From the NCBI RefSeq assembly GCF_900403705.1, contig NZ_OUNR01000017.1, positions 248,001 to 312,000 on the forward strand: 64,000 nt of DNA, written 5' to 3'. A program made the translations under genes and the position numbers. Origin of the DNA: Nitrospira lenta (GTDB lineage Bacteria; Nitrospirota; Nitrospiria; Nitrospirales; Nitrospiraceae). The stretch's first letter is position 1. The number at the start of each line of letters is the position of its first letter. Shown in pieces: positions 8,180-16,713 of this stretch. The notes beneath the pieces were generated by a model. That model saw only the letters and a list, made by a program, of their open reading frames with translations. It was not told the DNA's origin and ran no database searches.

Positions 8180-8902
8180 ATGACGGATCATCACACACCA
8201 TCGGCAGCCGTCAGCCTCCGCGGCATCGTGAAATCCTTCGGCACCGGCGACACAAAAGTGACCGTGCTCAGAGGCATCGACCTCGATATTTATCTGGGCG
8301 AGATGCTGTTGCTCGTCGGCGAATCCGGCGGCGGGAAAACCACGCTGCTGTCAGCCATTGCTGGGATTCTCGATATTGATGAAGGCAACATTGATGTGCT
8401 GGGCGTGCCGCTGAGCGCGCTACCGGCCGGCAAGCGCACGACGTTTCGCGGTCAAACCATGGGATTCATCTATCAGCAATTCAACCTGTTGCCTGCATTG
8501 ACGGCGGCTGAGAATGTCGCCGTGCCCCTCCTGATCCAGAGGATCAACCGCTCCGAAGCCCTGCGGCGAGCACGAGTCATGCTCGACCGTGTCGGCCTGG
8601 GCGACCGTGCGGAGTTCCTACCGAAGAGTCTTTCCGGCGGGCAGCAGCAACGCGTGGCCATCGCCAGGGCCCTGGTCAATGAGCCGCGCCTGCTCATCTG
8701 CGATGAACCGACTGCAGCGCTGGATGGCCCAAACGGGCAGAAGATCATGGAGCTGTTACGCGAAGTGGGCCGCGCGCCGGACCGCTGCGTGGTCATCGTC
8801 ACTCACGACAGCCGCATTTTTCACTTCGGCGACCGTATGGCCAACCTTACTGACGGACGCATTGTCGGTATCGAAACGATCACCAGAGAGGGCACGGCAT
8901 GA
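8180..8902 (+). CDS. ABC exporter ATPase (MacB/LolD/DevA-type)
   Basis: This 240-residue nucleotide-binding subunit has Walker A GESGGGKTT, a Q-loop in FIYQQFNLLPALTA, the signature LSGGQQQRVAIARAL, Walker B LLICDEPTAALD and an H-loop in VIVTHD. The ATG at 8180 lies two bases after the permease stop and gives a standard N-terminus for this family; the open frame continues further upstream, but only inside the permease gene. Its stop overlaps the ATG of the membrane-fusion gene (ATGA). It powers the DevC/MacB-like permease. Confidence 0.92.
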   Translation: MTDHHTPSAAVSLRGIVKSFGTGDTKVTVLRGIDLDIYLGEMLLLVGESGGGKTTLLSAIAGILDIDEGNIDVLGVPLSALPAGKRTTFRGQTMGFIYQQFNLLPALTAAENVAVPLLIQRINRSEALRRARVMLDRVGLGDRAEFLPKSLSGGQQQRVAIARALVNEPRLLICDEPTAALDGPNGQKIMELLREVGRAPDRCVVIVTHDSRIFHFGDRMANLTDGRIVGIETITREGTA

Positions 8903-9882
8903 TTATCTTCAAACGTTTCAGTGTCTGGGCCGCGCTGGCCGGAGTGGCCTTCGCTGCCTGGGCATTGATGGGCGCTAATAAGATTGAGCCGATGCCGACG
9001 CCCATCACAGAGCCCCCGCGTTCCCCCTATGAGCAAACCGTCGCGGCATCGGGCATCATCGAAGCCGTCAACGAGAACGTCCGCATCGCGCCACCGGTCG
9101 CCGGCTTGATCACCAAAATGTTCGTGGCCGTCGGCGATCAGGTGACCGCCCACGCGCCGCTCTTCCAACTCGACGACCGGGAGTTGCGCGCCCAGCTGCT
9201 GATCCGGGATGCGGCCATTCCCCCGCTACAAGCCCAGATCGACGAGCAAAAATACCGCATCGGCGATCTCGACACCCAGCTGCGCCGCCTGAAGTCAGTG
9301 CGCGACGAACGGGCCGTGAGTGAAGACGATCTCAAACGAACGTGGTACGCCCTCGAAGTAGCGAAGCGCACGCAACAACGTCTCGAAGCGAATCTGAGTC
9401 AGGCGATCGCCCAGCGAGACGAAGCCACAATCCTCCTTGAACGGCTCACGGTCCGGGCTCCACGCGAAGGGACAATCTTGCAGGTCAATGTGCGGGCGGG
9501 CGAGTACGCCACTCCGGGAGCGAGCGAGCCGCTCCTGCTGCTCGGCGATACCCAACGGCTCCAAGTGCGCGCCGACGTCGATGAGGTCAATGCTCCGCTG
9601 GTCGCTCCACAGGCGCCTGGAGTGGCCTCCCTGAAATCCATGGCAGACATCAAAATCCCGCTGACGTTCGTCCGGATCGAGCCCTATGTGGTGCCCAAGA
9701 AATCGCTGACCGGAGACAACAGCGAACGGGTCGATACCAGGGTGCTTCAGATCATCTACCGATTCGATCGGCCGCCGTTTCCCGTCTATGCCGGCCAGCA
9801 GGTCGATGTATTTATCCAGCGCCAACCGGCAGCACCCACGCCTCATCCCGCCGCCACTCACCCGCAGGAGCCGGCGCCATGA
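8899..9882 (+). CDS. periplasmic membrane-fusion (HlyD/DevB-like) adaptor
   Basis: A 327-residue adaptor anchored by one N-terminal helix (about 8-26). A biotinyl-lipoyl-like segment contains the VNENVRIAPPVAGLITKMFV motif. A long alpha-helical hairpin follows (about 110-185, rich in Gln, Glu and Arg), then the second lipoyl half and a beta-barrel domain. The C-terminus is a proline- and histidine-rich tail. It bridges the ABC permease and the outer-membrane factor. Both gene junctions are 4-base ATGA overlaps, so expression is tightly coupled. Confidence 0.9.
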   Translation: MIIFKRFSVWAALAGVAFAAWALMGANKIEPMPTPITEPPRSPYEQTVAASGIIEAVNENVRIAPPVAGLITKMFVAVGDQVTAHAPLFQLDDRELRAQLLIRDAAIPPLQAQIDEQKYRIGDLDTQLRRLKSVRDERAVSEDDLKRTWYALEVAKRTQQRLEANLSQAIAQRDEATILLERLTVRAPREGTILQVNVRAGEYATPGASEPLLLLGDTQRLQVRADVDEVNAPLVAPQAPGVASLKSMADIKIPLTFVRIEPYVVPKKSLTGDNSERVDTRVLQIIYRFDRPPFPVYAGQQVDVFIQRQPAAPTPHPAATHPQEPAP

Positions 9883-11360
9883 CGCGACGTATAGCTGCAC
9901 TCAGCCTCGCGCTCGCCACACTGAGCGTGACGGCCTGCGTGCAGGGGCAAAACTACGAGCGCCCGTCGATCGAGGTGCCAACCACTTGGTCGCAGATGGC
10001 CCACGCGGATCAGGAAACATTTCCTCTCGATCAACAGCCCGATGCCGAATGGTGGCGCGCGTTCGGGAATGACGAACTCACCGGCCTCATCGAGCGTGCC
10101 CTGGAACACAATCACGATGTGAAACGCGCCGTGGCTCGTGTCCTGGAAAGCCGGGCCGCCGTCATGTCCGCCTCTGCGGGGCTCTATCCCCAAGTCAATC
10201 TACAGGGCAGTTACAGCAGCCTGGCCGTCTCAAAAAACACCTTCGCGGGCCTGGGTCTCGCGCAGGGAGGGCAGCCGGGCCCACAAGTATTCGCCACTCC
10301 CGGCAGCACGTTCAACCTCTGGAACGGATCGTTGGATCTGCGCTGGGAATTGGACTTCTGGGGCCGCATCCGCCGCGGCGAAGAAGCGGCCATCGCCGAA
10401 GTGGGCGCGAATGAACAGGATGCCCGGGCGGTCGCCCTCTCGCTGATCAGCGATCTCGGCCAGTCCTACTTCCGCATTCGGGAGCTCGATGAGCAGATTG
10501 AAATCGCCACCAGGACGGTCGCGGTTCGGCAGGAATTTTTGGACATTATTAAGAAACGAGCAGCGGTTGGCCTGGCCTCCGATCTGGATGTGGCGCGAAC
10601 CGACGTCCTACTGGCAGAAGCCGCCGGGTTGATCCCCGACCTAACTCGAAGCCGGGCGCTCGAACGGCATCGGCTGGAAGTCCTCACCGGTTCCACACCG
10701 GGCTCCATAGACCTCCCCCGCATGCCGCTCAGGTCGACCGTGACCCAACCGGACATTCCTGTCGGCTTGCCCTCACAATTGCTGGAGCGGCGACCGGATA
10801 TTCTCCAGTCCGAGTCCATACTGATCGCCGCCAATGCCCGTATCGGACAAGCGCGCGCCTACTTCTTCCCCACCCTGTCCATCACCGGGCAGGGCGGCCT
10901 CCAAAGCGCCGAATTTGCCAATTGGTTTTCAGGGAACAGCTGGAACTATAGTATCGGCCCCTCGATCACGCTACCGATTTTCCTTGGGGGGACCAACGTG
11001 GCCCGGCTCGATCAGGCGGAATCCCGCTACCAGCAAATGCTGGAGAGCTATCGGCAAACCATCCTCCAAGCCTTTCGAGAGGTTGCCGATCTGCTGGTGT
11101 CACTCCAGAGCAGAGCCGAGCAACTGGCTCGCCAACGGGAGCAACTCACCGCGGCTCAGACTGCGGTGACGCTGGCCACGGTCCGGTATCGCAAAGGCCT
11201 GGTCAACTATCTGGATGTGCTTGATGCCCAACGAAGCGCGCTCACGGCGGAAACCCAAGTGGTCATGACAGAGCGGGCACGATTGACGGACATGGTCAGC
11301 CTCTTCAAAGCGCTGGGGGGAGGATGGAAGCCGCCCGCCGCTGCCGCATCACCCTCCTAG
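9879..11360 (+). CDS. outer-membrane efflux lipoprotein (NodT/OprM/TolC family)
   Basis: A 493-residue outer-membrane factor. The signal peptide ends in a lipobox (LSVTAC, Cys about 20), so it should be lipidated. Two repeated outer-membrane-efflux domains (about 55-255 and 275-475) contain the usual periplasmic helices, including GLASDLDVARTD and GLVNYLDVLDAQRSA, the matching position in each half. It forms the trimeric exit duct of the exporter. It is the last gene of the operon; no clear terminator hairpin was found in the 159 bases that follow. Confidence 0.93.
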   Translation: MTRRIAALSLALATLSVTACVQGQNYERPSIEVPTTWSQMAHADQETFPLDQQPDAEWWRAFGNDELTGLIERALEHNHDVKRAVARVLESRAAVMSASAGLYPQVNLQGSYSSLAVSKNTFAGLGLAQGGQPGPQVFATPGSTFNLWNGSLDLRWELDFWGRIRRGEEAAIAEVGANEQDARAVALSLISDLGQSYFRIRELDEQIEIATRTVAVRQEFLDIIKKRAAVGLASDLDVARTDVLLAEAAGLIPDLTRSRALERHRLEVLTGSTPGSIDLPRMPLRSTVTQPDIPVGLPSQLLERRPDILQSESILIAANARIGQARAYFFPTLSITGQGGLQSAEFANWFSGNSWNYSIGPSITLPIFLGGTNVARLDQAESRYQQMLESYRQTILQAFREVADLLVSLQSRAEQLARQREQLTAAQTAVTLATVRYRKGLVNYLDVLDAQRSALTAETQVVMTERARLTDMVSLFKALGGGWKPPAAAASPS

Positions 11361-11519
11361 TCAGGATTGCCCAGTCTATCCACCGCCACACGCGTGATCG
11401 TCCTTGAACGCTGCCACGAGCGTAGCGCAGAATACGTATTTTCTGGCGCTGACAAACCCTCAAGAATAGGCTGGATCTATCCGATCAAGCAGCAAACCTA
11501 TTAGGAGACCTATACTGCT

Positions 11520-12026
11520 ATGGACCGCCCAGTCTCCAATCAGCCATCCCCCCCAACCGCCACGACGATCCTCGTCGTGGACGACGAACCGTCGATCGTT
11601 AAGCTGTGCCGAGCGCTGCTCCAACCGGAAGGATTCACGATCCTTGAGGCTGACGGGAGTTCAGAGGCGCTGAAGATCTGCGCAAAACACGAAGGATCCA
11701 TCGATGTCCTCTTGACCGATTTAGTCCTGCCTCCCCCAGGATTTCAACTCGCATCAGGTTCGAATGAGTTTCCTCATGTGCATGGGCATGAGCTGGCCAT
11801 GCGTGCTGCCACGCTTCGGACTGGATTGAGAATCATCTTGATGTCTGGAAACCCGGACAAGGAACTCGCCAGCCACGGCATCAAGCGAGGTACACTGCCG
11901 TTCGTGCAAAAGCCATTTGAAAAATCCGCCTTGACTCAGCTGATTCGCGATGTCCTCCAGAGCCCTCCTCCAACGCTCAAGGTGCGCCAGGGAAACGCGG
12001 CGAACGACATCGACTGGTTCGGGTAA
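11520..12026 (+). CDS. single-domain response regulator with a loop insertion
   Basis: This 168-residue receiver domain begins ILVVDDEPSIVKL. The phospho-acceptor Asp is in DVLLTDLVLP, the conserved Ser is in IILMSG and the Lys is in FVQKPF. There is no output domain. Between the Asp loop and the next helix the protein carries an extra stretch of about 15 residues (PPPGF... to ...HGHE) that ordinary CheY-like proteins lack. A TAGGAGA ribosome site lies about 12 bases before the ATG. No histidine kinase is adjacent. Confidence 0.85.
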   Translation: MDRPVSNQPSPPTATTILVVDDEPSIVKLCRALLQPEGFTILEADGSSEALKICAKHEGSIDVLLTDLVLPPPGFQLASGSNEFPHVHGHELAMRAATLRTGLRIILMSGNPDKELASHGIKRGTLPFVQKPFEKSALTQLIRDVLQSPPPTLKVRQGNAANDIDWFG

Positions 12027-12091
12027 CCCCTTCCCCAGACGTCACCGTCATGCACAAGAACGGTTGTGTGGCTGGAAACCAGACGAGATCG

Positions 12092-12766
12092 CTACGCATG
12101 CTCCGTCATGAACCAGCCGGCGATGGAGAGTCGCCGGTGCTGACCGGCCGTTTGATCGACTCGGCACACGCGGTGAAACCGCGGCACGGTGAACATGACA
12201 AGGGACCCCGGACGTGGCTCGATACAATGCGTGACGGACAACGCCGGCTTCTCCGCCGTGTGAGCTGACCGGGTGGCATACACGATCAATTCCCCACCCC
12301 AATCCGATTGCCACTCCTCATGAAAATACGCCACGACGGCAATGCGACGACGTGGCGCCAGTCGTCCTCCGACCGGCTCGCCTTGGGAGGTATCGTCATG
12401 CGTCAACAGGCAGTCGCCGGCCGAATAGGAATAGTAGCTGAAGCCCATGTGGCGACCGGTGATATTCGGAAACGACTCCATGTATTCCTGAATACAGGGC
12501 AGCTGCAGCCGGGACAGGAATCGATTGCCCTGCGCCGGTCCGATCTCCGCTTTCGCCCAATTGCCTGAATCCGGAAAATCTTCCCGCACCTTGGGAAGGT
12601 CTGACAAACTCTTCCATGCCGCCTGATTCATTGCATCACGGAAATACTGCCGCTCATCGGCCGACCAAAAATTTTCCACGATCAGGACCGGGCTCTGACG
12701 GAATGAAAATGACTGCAGATCCGAGAGCGCCACAGTCGACGAACGCCCCTCTCGCTGACTCTCCAC
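12092..12766 (-). CDS. 2OG-Fe(II) oxygenase (prolyl-hydroxylase-like)
   Basis: A 224-residue protein of the double-stranded beta-helix dioxygenase type. The iron triad is visible as HDD in LLTHDDTS (His and Asp) and a later His in PRFHRV. A basic residue in HRRLSIAGW would bind 2-oxoglutarate. Cytosolic; substrate unknown. I chose the GTG at 12766 because AAGGAGG lies 6 bases upstream. Longer in-frame starts would run into the terminator hairpin of the neighbouring RRM gene and into that gene itself. Confidence 0.8.
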   Translation of the reverse strand: MESQREGRSSTVALSDLQSFSFRQSPVLIVENFWSADERQYFRDAMNQAAWKSLSDLPKVREDFPDSGNWAKAEIGPAQGNRFLSRLQLPCIQEYMESFPNITGRHMGFSYYSYSAGDCLLTHDDTSQGEPVGGRLAPRRRIAVVAYFHEEWQSDWGGELIVYATRSAHTAEKPALSVTHCIEPRPGSLVMFTVPRFHRVCRVDQTAGQHRRLSIAGWFMTEHA

Positions 12767-12861
12767 GGGCTTCCTCCTTGGAACAACGGACCGGCCGTCC
12801 AACCAGGCTGTCTTATCATCCTCATCTTGAGAATGACAAGACCGCCAGCCGCGGAAACGCC

Positions 12862-12895
12862 GAAGGGGCTGCCACCTTGCGGTGGCAGCCCCTTC
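12862..12895 (-). terminator. hairpin terminator after the RRM gene
   Basis: A perfect 15-base stem around a TTGC loop (GAAGGGGCTGCCACC paired with its complement) lies 25 bases past the RRM protein stop. The following U-tract on the minus strand is short. It separates the RRM gene from the oxygenase gene. Confidence 0.75.
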
Positions 12896-12920
12896 ATGAC
12901 GACTCATGGCACAAAATGTA

Positions 12921-13274
12921 TTACCAGCGGTCGCGCTTACCGCCGCCGCCGCCACCGTTACCACCACGGCCACCACCGCCGCCGCCAAATCCACCGCGTC
13001 CGCCACCACCGCCACCCGTGCGGGGCTCCTGCGGGCGCGCTTCATTGACGGTCAAGGTACGGCCGCCGAAATCGGCGCCGTTCAAGGCCGTAATAGCTGC
13101 TTGAGCTTCAGAATCAGACGCCATCTCCACGAAGCCGAAGCCCCGTGACTGGCCGGTGAACTTGTCCGTGATCACGCGCGCAGACTCGACGGCTCCATGC
13201 GCGGCAAACAGTTCACTGAGTTGTTGTTCGGTCGCCGCATAGGGCAACCCGCCGACGTAGATCTTCGAACCCAT
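12921..13274 (-). CDS. RRM-type glycine-rich RNA-binding protein
   Basis: A 117-residue RNA-binding protein with one RNA recognition motif: RNP2 is IYVGGLPY at residues 5-12 and RNP1 is RGFGFVEM at about 44-51. The tail is a glycine-arginine-rich run ending KRDRW. Such proteins bind single-stranded RNA and are often cold-induced chaperones in cyanobacteria and other bacteria. AAGGAGG lies 6 bases before the ATG. A promoter-like pair at 13464-13492 would give a long leader of roughly 180 bases, as in cold-shock mRNAs. A strong hairpin follows the gene. Confidence 0.93.
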   Translation of the reverse strand: MGSKIYVGGLPYAATEQQLSELFAAHGAVESARVITDKFTGQSRGFGFVEMASDSEAQAAITALNGADFGGRTLTVNEARPQEPRTGGGGGGRGGFGGGGGGRGGNGGGGGGKRDRW

Positions 13275-13463
13275 GTGGGTTCCTCCTTTGAAAATGATGA
13301 TATTGTCTTGGACTCGAGTGACGGAGGAAGGAGCGGGCCGAAGACGCGATCAATGCGGCGACTCAGGTCTGACTTCCGACGAAATTCCCGGGCAAGGCAA
13401 CATCGTTGCGGGCCTGCTTTATTTTGACGATTCATCGCGAGGCCCTGGCGATGAGGTAATCGT

Positions 13464-13492
13464 AGCCTAACACAGGGGTCTGTTGAATTCAA
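13464..13492 (-). promoter_or_regulatory. putative sigma-70 promoter of the RRM gene
   Basis: TTGAAT and TAGGCT are separated by 17 bases, reading toward the RRM gene and starting just past the end of the ABC-2 permease gene. The implied leader is about 180 bases. No other good promoter was seen closer to the gene. Confidence 0.4.
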
Positions 13493-13494
13493 TG

Positions 13495-14286
13495 TTACTC
13501 CCCGACCCGAACCAGCAGACCTTGGTTCCGGCAATAGGCAAATGTCCGGTGAAACCAGGCGATCATGGCCGCCAAAAATAGGAGGTTCAGCCCGATTGCC
13601 CAGCCAAGATGCTCAACCGGCTGGCCGGACTGGCTGAGCACGCCGCGCATCCCTTCAAACACATGCGCGGCTGGATTGGCCCAAGCGATCGGCTTCAGCC
13701 AGACCGGGAGAACATCCATTGGATAGAACACGCAGGAGATCGGCTGGAAGAGGAACACCATACTCCAAGCCAGCACCTCGGCCTCCTGCCCGAACCGCAT
13801 AATCAGCGACGTGGTAAACACGCCGATGACCCACCCGGTTACCACCAAATTTAAGACGAAGGGGAGTAACCAGAGTCCGATAATCAATATGCTGTAATCG
13901 TAAAACAACCAGGCACAGAGCCCCATCACTAGCGACACACACACGACCTTGAAAATACTCATGACCATCGTCGCAGCAAGAAACTCGCTCGGCTTCAGCG
14001 GGCTCGCAAACAGATTCATCAAGTTGCGCGACCAGAGCTCTTCAAGAAACGAAATGGTAATCCCCTGCTGAGACCGAAACAGGACGTCCCAGAGAATCAG
14101 CGCCCCGAGAAAAAATGTGACAAATCCGGGAACCTGCGTCTGATACCGTGCGAGGTAGAGGGTAATGAAGCCCCAAATCACCAGATCTAAAAACGGCCAG
14201 TAGAAGATCTCCATAATCCGGGGCAAACTCCGGCGATAGAGATAGAGATGACGGAACACGATGGCGGTAATCCGATGGAGCTTCAT
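13495..14286 (-). CDS. ABC-2 type transporter permease
   Basis: A 263-residue membrane protein with about six hydrophobic segments and the ABC-2 layout: an amphipathic start, helices at about 25-65, 100-170 and 185-255, and the conserved stretch PISCVFYPMDVLPVWL. It pairs with the ATPase two genes upstream. It ends the minus-strand run that starts at the HtrA/TatC genes; spacing to the preceding small membrane protein is 6 bases. Export substrate unknown. Position next to a multiheme cytochrome suggests envelope or cofactor export, but this is inference. Confidence 0.87.
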   Translation of the reverse strand: MKLHRITAIVFRHLYLYRRSLPRIMEIFYWPFLDLVIWGFITLYLARYQTQVPGFVTFFLGALILWDVLFRSQQGITISFLEELWSRNLMNLFASPLKPSEFLAATMVMSIFKVVCVSLVMGLCAWLFYDYSILIIGLWLLPFVLNLVVTGWVIGVFTTSLIMRFGQEAEVLAWSMVFLFQPISCVFYPMDVLPVWLKPIAWANPAAHVFEGMRGVLSQSGQPVEHLGWAIGLNLLFLAAMIAWFHRTFAYCRNQGLLVRVGE

Positions 14287-14292
14287 GCAATC

Positions 14293-14700
14293 CTAGTGAT
14301 GATGTTCTTCGCCGCAGCCGCCGCAGTCCCCGCAACCGCTATGCCGCCCCATCATGGTATCCATCATCGTCCGGGCTCCACCCACAAGCCGCTCGCCGAC
14401 ACGCGTGCCATCCGGTAATTTCCTCAGGCCCAATCCGAGCAGCGCCACCGGGACTCCCGCCAGGCCCAGCAGAAATGGCCAGGTGCCCGCGCGCGCGCCA
14501 TCCATCATCCACACCACCGCCACCACCATCAACAGCGGAACTAATCCCGCCGTGAGGCTGGCCCGCACCACCTGCCACTTACTGGTGCCTCGGAGGGCCC
14601 CCACAAGAGCAAACCCCGACCAGAAGAGTCCCCAGCAAGCACTCACGCCAAATCCCCCCAGCACTAGCCCCAGCGCAAATGAGATGGCTGTCTCGATCAT
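14293..14700 (-). CDS. small membrane protein with Cys/His-rich metal-binding tail
   Basis: The 135-residue protein has three to four hydrophobic helices (about 5-35, 48-66, 73-90). Its hydrophilic C-terminal end is CGDCGGCGEEHHH, a cluster of three Cys and three His that looks made for binding metal. No family recognised. It sits between an ABC ATPase and its probable permease, so it may be an accessory subunit of that transporter. The tail suggests a link to metal handling, in line with neighbouring cytochrome and molybdenum genes; that link is inference. Confidence 0.7.
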   Translation of the reverse strand: MIETAISFALGLVLGGFGVSACWGLFWSGFALVGALRGTSKWQVVRASLTAGLVPLLMVVAVVWMMDGARAGTWPFLLGLAGVPVALLGLGLRKLPDGTRVGERLVGGARTMMDTMMGRHSGCGDCGGCGEEHHH

Positions 14701-14739
14701 GATAGACGCACTCCATTCCTTCCCCGCCTTACGGGGCCG

Positions 14740-15468
14740 CTATGATTCTCTGGCCAACTTCAAGAACACATCTTCCAAATCCGCCTGCCCAAAGCGGGAC
14801 ACAATTTGAGCCGCCGTTCCCTCGGCCACGAGATTTCCCTTCTGGAGAAAGATAATGCGGTCGGACATTTCTTCCATCTCCCGCATGTTATGGGAGGTAT
14901 AGAGGACGCTCAAGCCGGTGGTCCGCTGCTCATCCTTTAGCAACGCCCGAATTTTATGCGCGATATCAGGATCCAGGCTGGCCGTCGGTTCGTCCAGGAA
15001 CAGAATTTTCGGTTCAGTCAAAAAGGCCTTCGCCAGGGTCAATCGCGTCATCTGCCCGGACGAAAGCTTGCGCGTGACCTTGTGCCGAAACTCCCCCATC
15101 TCTAACTTCTTCACGATGTCATCGATCTTTCGCTGCACATCGGGCAGGCCATAGAGCCTGGCGACAACCCACAGATTTTCCTCGACCGTCAGCGATTGCG
15201 GCATCGACATATAGGTAGATGAAAAGTTGACCTGCTGCAGGATGGCCTCTCGATGGGTCTCCAGATCCATCCCGAACATCGAGATCGTCCCGGAGGTGGG
15301 TGTAATGAGGCCGAGCAGCATGTGCATCGTCGTCGTCTTGCCCGCGCCGTTCGGCCCCAAGACACCGAGGATTTCTCCGGGCTGCAGGGCAAACGAAATA
15401 CCGTTGACGGCCGTAAAGTCGCCGAACGTTTTGGTCAGACTGCGGGCTTCAAGAACGGGTGACGCCAT
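14740..15468 (-). CDS. ABC transporter ATPase (ABC-2 exporter type)
   Basis: This 242-residue subunit has Walker A GPNGAGKTTT, signature LSSGQMTRLTLAKA, Walker B ILFLDEPTASLD and an H-loop in LYTSHNM. The sequence is of the CcmA/NodI/DrrA exporter group. It is the likely motor for the ABC-2 permease downstream; the Cys/His-tailed membrane protein lies between them. It follows the hexaheme cytochrome by 17 bases on the same strand. Confidence 0.92.
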   Translation of the reverse strand: MASPVLEARSLTKTFGDFTAVNGISFALQPGEILGVLGPNGAGKTTTMHMLLGLITPTSGTISMFGMDLETHREAILQQVNFSSTYMSMPQSLTVEENLWVVARLYGLPDVQRKIDDIVKKLEMGEFRHKVTRKLSSGQMTRLTLAKAFLTEPKILFLDEPTASLDPDIAHKIRALLKDEQRTTGLSVLYTSHNMREMEEMSDRIIFLQKGNLVAEGTAAQIVSRFGQADLEDVFLKLARES

Positions 15469-15485
15469 CGAACGAATCCTGGATA

Positions 15486-16196
15486 TTAGTTGAATAGTAA
15501 CGCCGCGCCGATTTTTTCAGGGAGATGGCAGGTCTCGCACTTCCGGCTGATTGGCTTTCCCTTATACTCCTGCTTGCCGTCATGGCAACGGAAACAGTCG
15601 GACAACGCCCGGGTGCGGAGATACGACCCTTCAGGATGATCGGGATACCAGGGCTGGCTATCGGCCGCCACATGGCCGCGTGGAATCACAATCGGATAGC
15701 CCTTGATCGGTTGTTCGTGCACGACACCCGAATGGCATGTCGTGCACCCCTCATCCTGTCCCCTCACACCAAAGGCCTCCATATGGGCACGGTGGCTCAT
15801 GACCAACCCCACATCTTTCACCGGTGCAGGCAGATCTCGCGTGGCGATCTCAGAGATCCGTAGGATGTTCCGGTGACAGCCCAGACAAACCTCCGACCCC
15901 ACCTTCGCCTGAAGGTTGTGAGAATCGGTCGGCGTGCCGAATAGATGAATCATCGAATCCTTTGTGCCGTTCCACGCCTTGTCATGGAGCCACCCTTCGA
16001 GGCCGGGACGGACATGGCAGGCCACACAGGTCACGTCTTTGTGAGACGATGTGACCCAGCTGTCATACGAAGGCGTAATGGTATGGCAACTGGCACAAAA
16101 CTTCGGGTGATTCGTCAGGGGAATTGCGATCCCGCCGAAGGCAAAGGCTCCGGCGATCAAGGCTAGAATCAGCGTCGCTTTACGGTTCCAATTCAT
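15486..16196 (-). CDS. membrane-anchored hexaheme cytochrome c (NapC/NirT-like N-terminus)
   Basis: A 236-residue periplasmic cytochrome with one N-terminal anchor helix (about 7-26) and six CxxCH heme sites, at residues 34, 57, 104, 151, 201 and 220. The first part (CASCH, then CVACH after SSHKDVT) resembles NapC/NirT quinol dehydrogenases, which have four hemes. Two additional sites make this a different, longer electron carrier. The ATG at 16196 overlaps the end of mobB by 17 bases; a longer start would overlap by 68 and add a non-signal N-terminus. Likely role: electron transfer between the quinone pool and a periplasmic partner. Confidence 0.87.
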   Translation of the reverse strand: MNWNRKATLILALIAGAFAFGGIAIPLTNHPKFCASCHTITPSYDSWVTSSHKDVTCVACHVRPGLEGWLHDKAWNGTKDSMIHLFGTPTDSHNLQAKVGSEVCLGCHRNILRISEIATRDLPAPVKDVGLVMSHRAHMEAFGVRGQDEGCTTCHSGVVHEQPIKGYPIVIPRGHVAADSQPWYPDHPEGSYLRTRALSDCFRCHDGKQEYKGKPISRKCETCHLPEKIGAALLFN

Positions 16197-16692
16197 GTGT
16201 GACGCGCGGGAAGTGCTTGATGATGAGGGCCGCAACACCCGTAACATCGTTCAAGTCCAGGACCGGCACCGGAAGATCGATCGGCTTGTCGGAGACGACC
16301 GCCAGCAACCCGTCGGGAGAAACCGGCACTTCGCCGACCTGCTCGCGAATCACGACAATCTTCAGATACCCTTCGCTCTTCCAGCCTTCCGCAATAATGA
16401 GATCGTAGGAGCCATCGAGAAACTGGTCCCGAATTTCCTCAACCTTCATTTCCTCGGGCACATCGGCAAACATCGCCAGGCTGCCGCGAGACATCACGAT
16501 GACACTGCTGGCCCCCGCACGTTTATGGCGCCAGCTGTCTTTCCCTTCGGTATCAAGATCGAAGCCGTGGCCGGCATGCTTCACCGTCGCGACACGATAC
16601 CCCGCCCGCACCAGCTCGGGAATCACGCGCTCGATCAACGTGGTCTTGCCGCTGTTCGACCGGCCGACAAATGACACGATAGGCACGGCCAT
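16180..16692 (-). CDS. mobB: molybdopterin-guanine dinucleotide biosynthesis adaptor MobB
   Basis: A 170-residue GTP-binding protein with P-loop GRSNSGKTT and the MobB-typical segment VATVKHAGHGFDLD followed by DSWRHKRAG. MobB assists MobA in attaching GMP to molybdopterin, making the bis-MGD cofactor of the DMSO-reductase family. That family includes nitrite oxidoreductase and nitrate reductases. It follows moeA by 21 bases and overlaps the hexaheme cytochrome start. Full length for the family. Confidence 0.92.
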   Translation of the reverse strand: MAVPIVSFVGRSNSGKTTLIERVIPELVRAGYRVATVKHAGHGFDLDTEGKDSWRHKRAGASSVIVMSRGSLAMFADVPEEMKVEEIRDQFLDGSYDLIIAEGWKSEGYLKIVVIREQVGEVPVSPDGLLAVVSDKPIDLPVPVLDLNDVTGVAALIIKHFPRVTHELEP

Positions 16693-16713
16693 GGGCTCAG
16701 TCCCTTTCCAGGA

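Noticed and set aside
12767-13045. Longer N-terminus for the 2OG oxygenase
   Set aside because: The extra part reads through a terminator hairpin and the antisense of the RRM gene's glycine-rich tail. A GTG with AAGGAGG at 12766 fits better.
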